A DNA stretch of 64,000 nucleotides from Hirsutella rhossiliensis. Lineage: Eukaryota; Ascomycota; Sordariomycetes; Hypocreales; Ophiocordycipitaceae. The translations under genes and the position numbers were made by a program. A model generated the notes under the pieces. That model ran no database searches. It saw only the letters and a list, made by a program, of their open reading frames with translations, and was not told the origin of the DNA. The first letter of the stretch is position 1. Every line of letters begins with the position of its first letter. Shown here piece after piece: positions 48,277 through 59,000 of the stretch. Where the stretch lies: the NCBI RefSeq assembly GCF_020360975.1, contig NW_025408672.1, forward strand, positions 2,356,001 through 2,420,000, read 5' to 3'.

Positions 48277-51200
48277 TATCGACGTAAAAAAAGACTATAA
48301 TTTTACCCTTTTATATTATATATAGTTCTTAAGGGACTTTCTTAAAGCTTAGGGCTTTAAGGGAACCTTTTAAATACTATTACTAAAAAAAAGAGTAATC
48401 TTTATAGTCTATATAAAGCGTTCCTAAGCTATAGAACCTTTCCTAGCTATTAAAAGCTTAGTAGAAGGTATATATAAATAACTTCTTGTTCCTTAAGTAG
48501 GTAGTAAATAAAGGAGTTAACTATATCTATTTAATTAAGTTTAAGGTTGAATTCTACTACTATAGCTATAAGGGTCTAAAAAGATATCCTTATTAAGGTA
48601 GTTACCTTAGTAAGTAGATCCCTTTTTTCTTATTAATTCCTATAAATAACTAGCTAGGCCTTATACTTTTAAAGAAAGCTATATTTATTAGTCTTATAAA
48701 TAAAGACCTACTTATAGCTAAGGACCTATTTTCCTTTTACCTTTTTCTTAAGGACCTCTTTAAAAGACCTTATTTCTTTATATAAAGCTAGATAGTCTTT
48801 CTAAGCTTAGAAAAACTAGTCTTTAAAAGGGTGTTTTTCTAGCTACTTTTAGTTTACTAATAGGTCTAAGAGGTCTCTTTTATATACCTTTCTTACTAAT
48901 ATAGGCTTAAAAAGCTAGCTTACTATAAATACTCTATAAGAACCGTTTTTTATAGGCGATAGATAGAAGTCGGAAAAATAATTAAAATAAAAGAGAAATT
49001 AGTTTTCTTTTATATTAGGCCCTATACCTTCCTTTACTTTTTAAAGTAAGGATAAAAAAGTAGCTAAGTAATCCTTTAAGAAAAGTACCTTTCCTACCCC
49101 CTTAAGGGTTAAGATAGGAAGACTAATAAAAAAGGCTACTTTTAGATCTTCTTTTTATATAAGAGGAGGTATAAGAAGGTAAGCGTATTCTAGCTCTACT
49201 ACTTTCTTATAGTCTCCCTCTTTATCTAGATTATTTAATCTAGTAGCTACCTCTTTTTTAAAGTTAGCGTTATCCTTAACTACTTTAACGTTAGTTTTAT
49301 TTTTCGTTTCCTTATCTAAGACCTCTTCTTAAGACTATTATAAAGGGGGGATTTAGATCTTTTAAATTAGCTAACGTTAAGAGAGTAAGAGGGGCTATTA
49401 ATCCCTCTTTCTATAAAAGAAGCTAGATTCGTCGAAAGTTATATCCCTAGTTATAATAAGCTTTTATAAAAAAGGAATCTAGATCCGGAAGATATTTATA
49501 GAATTATAACTAATGAGGTAATTAATAAAGGCTTTAGGATTAAGCTTTCTTTTCTTCTTCCTTTTTAGCTATATATCGGTAGTTATAGTATATACCTTAT
49601 AGCTATAGGTATAAAGGTAGGCTAGCAAGGCCCTTTTTTTCGAATAGAGCTTAAGGGGGGATTTCTAGTCTATTCCTTAGGTCTTAAAAAGGGTCTCTAG
49701 GTCCCTTAGGCTCCTAAGGTCCCTTAGGGTCTAGTTCTAAAGGTAATAGGCAGTCTTAATAACTTCCCTTTAAAGGTTATAAAGAAGCCTTATAATAGTC
49801 TTATTATATAAGCCCTTTCTATTATAGTACCCCTTAATCTTTCTACCCCTCTATTTTAGGCCTAGGTATTTAGTATTAATAGGAAGGGTAAAATACCCCT
49901 TTTTCGAAGCTAATTTAAGATATCCTCTATAAATAGCTCTCTATTAAATTATATCTTCTTTACCTTATAGCTAAAGTAGGATTTTATCTAGTTAATAAAG
50001 TCTTAGAGGGTAGACTAGTTATACTTACTTAAGTAGGTCTATAAGAAATAAGGGAAAACTATCCCTAAAAAAGGGTTTATAGAAAATATTACCTTAATAA
50101 GGCTTTCTTAGTTCTTAGAGATATTAGTTTAGTCGACCTAAGTTTCCTTATATAGCTAGTCTAGCTATAAAAGGGTTCGTTTAGAAATTCGTCTCTTAGT
50201 CTTTTTTTAGGTATAGTATTTATATTTAATAGTCTTTAGGCCCCTTATTTATACGCCTTATTATTAGCCTAGCTTATATAAAGCTAGGGGGCCTAAGTAA
50301 CTAAGTTATATATACTAAAGATAGCTGTTTCCTAGGGCTACTAAAAGAGGGTCCTTTATAGTAAACTTATTCCTCTTAATAGGGAAAGCTAACTTCTTAA
50401 GAGATTCCTTCCTAAGGATAGGTCGGAATTTAAGAATAAATTAACCGAATTTCTCCGCGATAAGTTTAATAGTCTAATTCTTTTAGACTAGCCTCGTAGG
50501 CTTATATATTATATCTTAGAAGATTCCTTCCTTTTAAAGAAAGTAAAAGGAAATTAAGCTTATTAAAAATTAAGGGTAAAAAGCTACCCTTTTTTATTAA
50601 AGAATTTATATAGAACCGTTAAGTAATTTTATTATAAAATTCACCCTTTTATACCTTTTTATCTATATAGTTAATTCCTTAATAATATAGTATTCCCTTT
50701 ATACCTTCTTAAAGGAATAGAATTATAAGAGTATATTATAGATATTAAGAGAAGTACTAAAGTTAAAGATAGCTAATCTTTATAGAGGATAGTTAAAAGG
50801 TCTTAATAGGCGGTCTTACTAATCTATAGGGAAGATAAAGGCTAGATTTATTATACTAATAATATTTCCTTAAATTTTCGGTTTTAATAAGGGCAGTGGC
50901 GTTATTAGTTACTATTTCTTAGTAACTTAAATCTTATCTATCTTCTTTTATAATAAGGGGTCCTCCTTAAGAGTTTATTATACTATTTCTTATAGCTTCT
51001 TTAAAGGGTTAACTCCTTTAAGTTAGTTTTCCTTAAAGACCTACTAGTAGTCTTCTAGCCGATAGGGCCTTTTATATATTTAGTAGGTAGGTCGATTCCT
51101 CTTTATTTATTATCTCTTTAAGGAGTCCTTATCCCCTTTTAAAAGGTCTACTTAAAAACCGCCCCTTTTTACCCCTTATTACTAATTTTAATAAGGTTCG

Positions 51201-52543
51201 ATTTCGACTAGTTCTTTAATTTTTTAACTAATAAACTAAAAGGTCTATTAAGGGACTAGTTAGGTTAAACGGACTAACGGGGCTAGGCCTAGAGTAGTTA
51301 GCAGAGCTAGGGCTAGGACTAAGGTAGCTATTAAAGATAGGTTTAAGGCTCTTAAAGGAAGAAGAGCTAAAAGGGTAATAATAGTAGCGGGGGCTATAGT
51401 AAGAGGGGCTATAGTAGCTATAAGGGTAGTAGGTTAAGCCGTTTAGGTCGAGTACTAGCTATAAAGAAATAAGACTACTTACTATTATACTTAAGTAGCT
51501 TCTTTATTTAGTTCCTAGCTAGCTTCTTAAAAGATAGTTAAGTAACTATTACTAATAGGCTTTATTAGTAGAGATATATCTTATAGCTACTAACTAGAAA
51601 GAGCCTTTATTAAGAAGTATTAATTAGCTTCCTTAAGGATTTCTTCTTACTTAGCTAGCTATAAAGAAGCTAGTAGGTTATTAGTAGAAAAGGCTTTTAA
51701 GTATACTATATAGGTCCTCTTAATATAGTTAGTTATATAGCCCTTTAAGGGAGCTATTAAGGTCTTAAGCTTTAAACGCTACTACTTAAAGGTCTCTTCC
51801 TCTTAAAAAGAGATTAGCTTTATAGTACTAACGGATTTTATTATCGCTATATATATAGTAGTTAGTAGCTTTGTTTTATAAAGGTATTCCTTATAATAAC
51901 TCTTATAGATAATTAAGGTAGTAGAAAAAGCTTTCTACTATATAGAGGTTAGCTTAGAGAAAAAGGAAGCTCCCTTTATAAATTCTATTACTTTAAGATA
52001 AAAAGGGGGCTTAAGAGGGTCTTACTTATTAAAGAAGACTAAATTATAAATAGTTCTATCTATATAAGCCTATAGCTCCTTTACTTACTTATCCTAATCT
52101 TAGGGCTTTATAAGAATTATCTTATAGACTATAAGGGCGGTAAAGTTATTTTTTAATATTATTATAAAGGAAGGGGTAGAAAGGTTAGTTTAAAATTAGC
52201 TTTTCTAGTAAAAAGGGTAAAAGGAAGCTATAAGAGATATAAGAAAGGTGCCTTTTATAGTAGCTAAAAGGTATAAGAATTCTATTCCTTTAAGGCTTAT
52301 AACTCTTATAAAGAAAGATATAAAAAGGGTATAAAAATATATAAAGGTAAAATTAAAAGTAAGGGGTTAGATAAGTAGGGTAGAGATATTTAATTCTTAT
52401 AAGGGTAGTAATTATAGTAAGAGAGTAATTATTATATTACTTTAATTATCCTTCTTTCCTTTATTTAAAACCCTTCTTTATACTTATTTAGTATCTTAAT
52501 TAATAAAGAAGATCCTACTTAAAGAAGCTATTAATATCCTTAT

Positions 52544-54416
52544 TATTATAGAGTAAGTAGAGGCATAGGCTTAGGTACGGTCTATTAAAAGAAGGTTAAT
52601 AATCTATAAGAGGGAAAAGAAAGAGAAGTATAGGCCTAGCCTATATAGGCGTAGAGGCCGCTTATATATAGACTTAGCCTAGACCCTAGTCTAGGCCTAT
52701 ATAGGGCAAAAGCCCTTATATTATACCCCTACCTAGCTTTTAAAGAAGCGCGCCTCTAAATAATACCTAATACCGCGCCTAGGGGGACGGAACCCTTACG
52801 CGGACCACGCACGCTTAGTCGCGGAAAAAACGTTAGTAAATAACGTATAATACCCTCCTAAGCGAGCTTCTTAGATAGACTATATTATTAGTAGGGGCCG
52901 CGCCCTAGGAGTCGGGCTTTAGCACTTCTAGCTAAGGAGCGGAGGTATATAGAACGGCGCGTAGCTAGCTTCGGTAAGCTTATAGTATCCCGCCCCCCTT
53001 ATATCGGCGCACGGTAGCAGCTCCTAGTACCGTAACGTAGGGGACGGTACTCCGGTATATAAGGCTCCGCTCCTTCCCGTACGAGGCTATATAGGCACTC
53101 CCTTTCGCTATAGTTATATTATATTAGCGGCCTTCCTATATCTTAGCCGCCCTTTCGGTCGCTATAGGTATACGTCCCGTTTATATAGCAGCTGCTACCG
53201 TATACGAGGGGACGCCGACGAAGCCCGTAAAGGCGTTACTAAGATAACTCGTCGCTAAAGTCGCTATCGTCGAACCTAACCTCCTTTCCGTCCTAGCGCG
53301 TGCGCCCCTCTACTACTTAGAGTACGTTTACCCGCGCCTCCTAGCGCGGGCACTTTAAAAACTAATAGGATTTACTGCCGTAGCCTATATAGCGACCCTC
53401 CTATCGCTACCTCTTTCTATCCTCGGTCCTTAAGGCGGAGATAGAGATATCTATAGTATTACTAGCGTTATCCTCTTCTTATACTACGGAAGAAGATAAA
53501 AAAAGAAACTTATTACTACTAAGCTCGCGAAGAAGGCAAACGAGATCGGTATATATATCTAGTAGTATAGACCTTTCGCTTAAACGGGTGCGCTAATCCG
53601 AATTTAAGCTTATAATAAGGTAATTATACTTTACTACGTCGGGCTAGCTATATACGTCTACTTAATAAAGTACCTCTTTAAACCGTACGAGGTAGGCCGG
53701 AATAGCTTTACTTTGCTTCTAACGGAGCGTTATAAGCTCCTAGCCTACCGACTTAGCTACGTTAGGTTCGCCGTAATTAGTATAGAGCTTCGCGAGGAGG
53801 TCGGCTAGTCCGTTTATACTAGTACGTATAAACGGTAAGAGATACCTTTATAGGCGTAGGGATAAGCTTACGTAAAGATAGTCGAATTAGGCGCGGATAT
53901 CCCTTATTACGGCGCTATTAATATAGAGCTTCGCTTCTATATAAAGTAGCTATAGCTCGAGCTCTATAGAGGAGCCATCGAACTTACTAAGGTATAGTAG
54001 TACCGCTCTTAGTCGTGCGGAGCCCTACTATTATAAGAGGCTCTCGATTACCTAGGCGAACTAAGTATTACGTTCGCCTTAATTTTACGATTATAGGAGT
54101 ATAGATATTTCGCGTATATATATACCGGCGCGGGCGGTTTAACTAGACTAGGTAATTAAACGTTAGCTTTAAAGGTAGCTAAAAATAGCTATTCTATATA
54201 CGGGGATATAAAGAGGGTAAAATAAAAGGTAGATTATACTATTATAGAGTAGGTAGAGGTATAGGCTTAGGTGCGGTCCGTTAAAAGAAGGTTAATAATC
54301 TATGAGGGGGAAAAGGAAGAGAAGTATAGGCCTAGCTTATATAAGCGCGGAGGCCGCTTATATATAGACTTAGCCTAGACCCTAGTCTAGGCCTATATAA
54401 GGTAAAAGCCCTTATA
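52544..54416 (+). mobile_element. Non-autonomous LTR element with a single unknown frame, nested in the Copia C 5' LTR
   Basis: Direct repeats of exactly 177 bp (52544-52720 and 54240-54416) start TATTATAGAG and end AGCCCTTATA. They are flanked by the duplication CTTAT (52539-52543 and 54417-54421). The 1519 bp internal region has no protease, RT, integrase or RNase H motif. It carries one 346-codon plus-strand frame. It is more GC-rich than its host. Its enzymes must come from elsewhere. It resembles elements carrying only a gag-like or captured ORF, but the protein is not recognised. Confidence 0.92.
53185..54225 (+). pseudogene. Unknown 346-codon frame inside the 177 bp-LTR element
   Basis: One continuous frame from an ATA codon (possible former ATG) at 53185 to a TAA at 54223-54225, 15 bp before the 3' LTR. 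It has no frameshift and its internal stops are all TAA/TAG. It opens with AAATVYEGTPTKPVKALLR. Residues about 60-81 (IGFTAVAYIATLLSLPLSIL) and about 145-162 are hydrophobic enough to be membrane segments. A basic patch lies near 103-118. The second half includes RNSFTLLLTERYKLLAYRL and VELGADIPYYGAINIELRF. There is no CCHC knuckle or known catalytic motif. It could be a divergent gag or a captured host gene. It is broken as it stands. Confidence 0.5.
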
Positions 54417-54671
54417 CTTATAACTACTAAGCTTTTTACTAGTTTTCCCCCTCTTTTCTAGCTATTACTAGTATATCTATCTTATCTTTTACTACCTTTA
54501 TAAGAAGCTATTACTACTTTTACTTTCCTTTATACCCTTACCCTTTTCTTTATACTTCCTTTTAGCTCCTTCTTCCTTTTTTTATACTAAGTGTTTTTAG
54601 CTTCCTTAGTCCTTTATACTATAAGATATCTTTAAGAACTATAAAATTAAGCTATACTTTATAATAATTAG

Positions 54672-55360
54672 TAGGTATATAATATACTACTAAAGATTAT
54701 AAATTAAGCGAGGTTCTCCTTTATATAAGTAGAAAGCTCTTCTTTACCCTTACTAACTAAAGGTATATACTACTTACTAACGGGACTTAGCTTAGATCTA
54801 ACTTAGGACCCTAGCTTAAACTTAAGGAGGGCCCCTTTAACTTTAAACCCCCCCCTTAACTTAAGGGTTAAAATAAGTACCTTAGAGGCTAGGGCCTACT
54901 TAATAAAAACCTTAAAAGGCTAATACCTTTTAAGGACCTTAGAAGAAAGGCCTAGGACCTAAGACTAAGATATAAAGAATATTAAGATAATAAATAATAC
55001 TTAACTTATACTAAAAACTAGCTTCTTTAAGCTTAGCTTAGCCTTACTTTAAGCTAGCTTAACTAGCCCTTAAAGTAGGTAAAGGGGTAAAAGAGCACTA
55101 CCCTTAGTAGCTTTATTAGCCTTATACTTATTAACCTATATTTTAATACTTATAGTAAACCTAGCCCTAGCCCTAGCACCCCTTTTTTAAGGACTAGGCT
55201 TAGGGCTTCCTTTAATAGGCCTTTTAAGCCCTTAAGGAAGTTTAAAAAATCGAACCCTTTTATAGGACCCTTATAAAAGGGCTTAAGAAGGCAGCTATAA
55301 GGACCTAAGACTACTAATAGCCCTTATAATAGCCCTTATACTAGCCTAAGGCCGCTTAGT
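54672..55360 (+). mobile_element. LINE 3, 5' part (relative of LINE 1), cut by Gypsy F
   Basis: The right part (about 55205-55355) matches 5597-5750 of LINE 1 closely, including AAATCGAACCCTTTTATA and a duplicated TAATAGCCC-like stretch. The upstream part is AT-rich with C-runs (about 54848-54855) and may be 5' UTR or the start of ORF1. The Gypsy F duplication TTAGT occurs at the equivalent site of LINE 1 (near 5745). No continuation of LINE ORF2 is seen before the window ends. Confidence 0.6.
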
Positions 55361-55810
55361 TATTACGACCACGGCTACTAGGCCGCTAACGGTCGACCGC
55401 GTTAAGCACGTAACACGGTCTAACGGATAAATAGTCGGCACGACTATCTAATAAATATAGGATTAAGGGGATTATAGAGATCTAAGTAATCTAGGATTAA
55501 CGAGATTACTACGCTCTATATAATCTAACGTTAGGGATTATAGCTAGGCCTATAATCTAAGGATAGTCTCTATAGGTATATATAGCTACCTACTTTTACT
55601 TCTTTAGATAGATAGCTCTCTAGCTTTTAATATAGATCTTTATTACGATTCTATCTCTAATTCTAATTACCTAGTTATAGTCTACGGTCTATAACCTCTA
55701 ACTTATTACTAACGTAATATACTTATTATTGCTTAGACCACGCCCTATTATATCTACTAATATAAACCCCTCGATAGGTTTATCCCTTAGGAATAATACC
55801 GGTCGTTATA
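55361..55810 (+). repeat. 5' LTR of Gypsy F
   Basis: 450 bp, starting TATTACGACC and ending GTCGTTATA. It retains somewhat more CG and CA than its surroundings. Confidence 0.94.
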
Positions 55811-56029
55811 CGTTAAAAGCTCTTATTTAGTGCAATACCGCGTTACTCTAAGTAATATCGTAACTATTAATATACCTATATAGTAAACTAGATTAACTAA
55901 CTCTAGAGCTACTATATCGCCTTAGGATATAATACGCGAAATTATCGCCCTTCGATATAAGGTATAGTTACTTAGGAACGGAGGAGGTAATAGATAAGTT
56001 AGGGACCTCGGAGAAGTAGTTAAACTAAA

Positions 56030-59000
56030 ATAGCTAAGACTATTCGACGGTACTTACGGCACGCTTCAAGACTTTCTTACCTAACTTAAGGCCTACTACC
56101 GGTTTTATCCTATTAAACTCTTAGACCTAGTTAAAAAGGTACTCTACGTAGGAAATTATTTATTTAGAACGGCACTCGCTTAGTTTAGACCTATTATAAG
56201 GGACTTTCTCGATAACTAACTAGCGCGACGAGATAACGAGATAGACGAAGTCTTTACTAGTTTCTAAGGATTCGAGGAAGCTATTATAAAGGTATTCGGA
56301 ATAACTAATAAGGAATAAGAAGCCGAATAAAAACTTTAAGAACTCTAATAAAGGATCTTAGTATCGGATTATACTACGAAGTTCCGATAAGTTACCTTAA
56401 AGCTTAATTAAGACGACGAACCTCTTATATTACGATTCTACGATAGGCTTAAAGAAGAAGTTAAGGACGAGCTCTATAAGGAAAATCGACTTAATAACCT
56501 CTCGGACTATATTGCTATAGTAGTATAAATCGACGATAGATAGTACGCGCGACGCTAAGAAAAGAAATAAGGAAGAGGAAACTAGAACCCTTCCTATAGG
56601 AATAACTTTAACCGACGCGCTAACTATAAAAAGAAGCGCGAAACTCCTATTGCCTATACTTATATAACTAACTTAGGTAGGATAGATCTAGATATAATAT
56701 AGAAAAGTAAAGGAAAGTATTTTAACTACGGGAAACTTAGATATTACTCTAAAGAATATAGATAATCTTATAAGGAGAAGAAAACCTACTAGGTACTAGC
56801 CCTAGAAGGTAAGAAATACCTAAACGCTACTAATAGATAGGAACTAAAGTATAAACTCCTTAGTTAGACTATATACTACGACGACGAGTATACGGTATAC
56901 TTAAGCGATAAGAACGGTACTAGATAGTTCTTAAAGCCCTTAAAGAAGACCCTTATAATAATATAATAAAGGGATCCTAAAATATAGAAATAAGTTAAAT
57001 TTATAGAACTAAAATACCCCTATCTTAAAGGAGTCTCCTAAGACTAGATTAAGAAGAATAGTAAACGATTTTAGAAGGATATATAAAATAAAGATCAATA
57101 ATAACGACGGGCAGTCTATAAGTAATATAATAAAGAAAATATAGATATAGCCCTTATACTTATAAAACTTAGATAACTACCTAAAGAGAAATAACGAAGT
57201 ATCGACGATATAAGCTCTAAAGAATAAGAAATACCTAGAGAAATAGAAGACGAGAACGAACTTATACTACTATCCTCGCTACTAAGGGAAAACGCTACGA
57301 TTAAAGAACACGCTCTATACTTCGAAGAATTTAAAGAAATACTTAAAATTAGAACCTAATAAATACCTTAAATTCTTATAGAAAACTAATAAGCTATATT
57401 AATTTAGTATTAACCGGTACTATATAAAGGAGACTATACTATAGCTATTACCGTAGTCGATACCTTTATAGCTTTATAACGAGAATAGTAACTATAAGGA
57501 GAATTTAAAGATAATCTATAAATACTACTTACTTATAAGTACTATAAGTATATTTTATAGATATTATACGTCTACCTAGATTATATAATATACTTTTAGA
57601 TAAAAGCACGATACGACGCCTTCTTAGTTAGGTTCGAAGGATAAGTACTTTTAAAACCCTACCTAAGCATAGAACCAGACTACTAGAAAATCGATTAACG
57701 CTATTTAAACGACTAAGTTATATTATTAGAACCCGATTATAGCACGCTACTTAAATGCCGCGATAATTACGGTTTATTAACGAGATGTCTTTCGGAGATA
57801 TATAAAATCTATAGACACGCTAAAATAGAGGAATAGTATAACGCTACTCGCTCTAAGATATCTAAACCCTTAATCTTTTAAAGACTTACGTAACGAGTTA
57901 AATATAATAAAGAAAATTATAATAAATACGTATACCCGAACTATAGAATTTATAAATATAAAAAAGCATAAGTATAGTATAAACGATATAACGGTATACT
58001 AAAAGATTATTAGTAGTATATACGAAGGCTATAAGCCGTATTTAACTAAGGAAGAATCGATATAGAAATACTATATAAAAAATAGAAAGACGCTAAACGA
58101 AAACTTAACCTTTAGTATAAAAATAAATAGAATTGCGAAGTATAGTACGTAATTAACTATAAAGTAGTATAATATAAACGATATAGCGTTTAGAAATAAG
58201 AAATCTTCGATTAGCTATAAGAAATTAGTCTCTTAAGCCCTAATATAATACTATGCGATAAAAATATAAAAAAACAATATTAATAATAAATCGAAGAAGA
58301 ATACCTAAATAAAACGAATAAGGACTAGGTAAAAAATAAGGTATACTATCTATAAAAGGGCTATAGACTAGCACGATATAATAAGATCTAAGGACCCTAT
58401 ATATAGCAACGGTAAGCTATAGTAACTAAATAGTATTAGATATCTAAATCGTAGGATATTATACGCGTATACTTTTAGACTACGGCGCGATAGGTAATTA
58501 CGTTTTACCTAGAGTCGTTAATCGTTACCGACTTATATAGAGATATAAGAAAGATCTATATAAACTTACGAATATTAAAGGAGAGGCCTTTAATTATAAT
58601 AACGGAATTATTAATATAGAGATTAATTACCTTAATATTAATATCTAAGGCTATAACGAACGAGTTAACTTTAATATTATAGATATTAGAGAATATAACC
58701 TTATATTAAGGCTTCTATAGCTATAGGAGAGCAACCTACTAATTAACTAGGAAACTAGCTAGCTACGTTAAGACGAAGATATAAGTTTCTAGGACTAGTA
58801 GATTTAGAAGAAAGTAAAATTTTACGATAATTTAGCTACTAAATAGGATAAAAGGGATAACCGTTTAAGTAAATTATTATAGGCTTTAGCGATATAGACG
58901 AAAATAGTAACCGAACCGGCGGATATAATAAAATCGACTAATAAGACCTACGTACTAACTAACACGGCTATATAACCTAGTATCCGATATAAATAAAATA

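Larger units (their letters stand above)
32246..52303 (-). pseudogene. Copia C gag-pol, broken and split at the RT catalytic motif
   Basis: The C-terminal half (second part of RT, RNase H) is at 32246-33572. The N-terminal half (gag, integrase, first part of RT) is at 48282-52303. Order and content match Copia B and D, and the two halves abut at codons for the RT box (YIDD in Copia B at 37719-37730), exactly where Gypsy A entered. Stops and CA/TG loss are dense. It is not functional. Confidence 0.83.
31764..54666 (-). mobile_element. Ty1/Copia element C (Copia-2 family), split by Gypsy A and by an LTR-ORF element
   Basis: A minus-strand Copia element bounded by the exact duplication ATTAG (31759-31763 and 54667-54671). 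Its own sequence is 31764-33572, 48282-52543 and 54422-54666; the rest is nested. The left (3') LTR is 31764-32245 (482 bp). The right (5') LTR starts at 52304 and is interrupted at 52544; without the insert it is about 485 bp. Next to the 5' LTR lies a primer-binding-like site, GTTATAAGCC in element orientation (about 52294-52303). Mutation is heavy, consistent with being the outermost and oldest layer here. Confidence 0.93.
52304..54666 (-). repeat. 5' LTR of Copia C, interrupted
   Basis: The two LTR parts are 52304-52543 and 54422-54666, separated by the 1.87 kb element and one copy of CTTAT. Joined, they align with the other Copia-2 LTRs. Confidence 0.88.
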
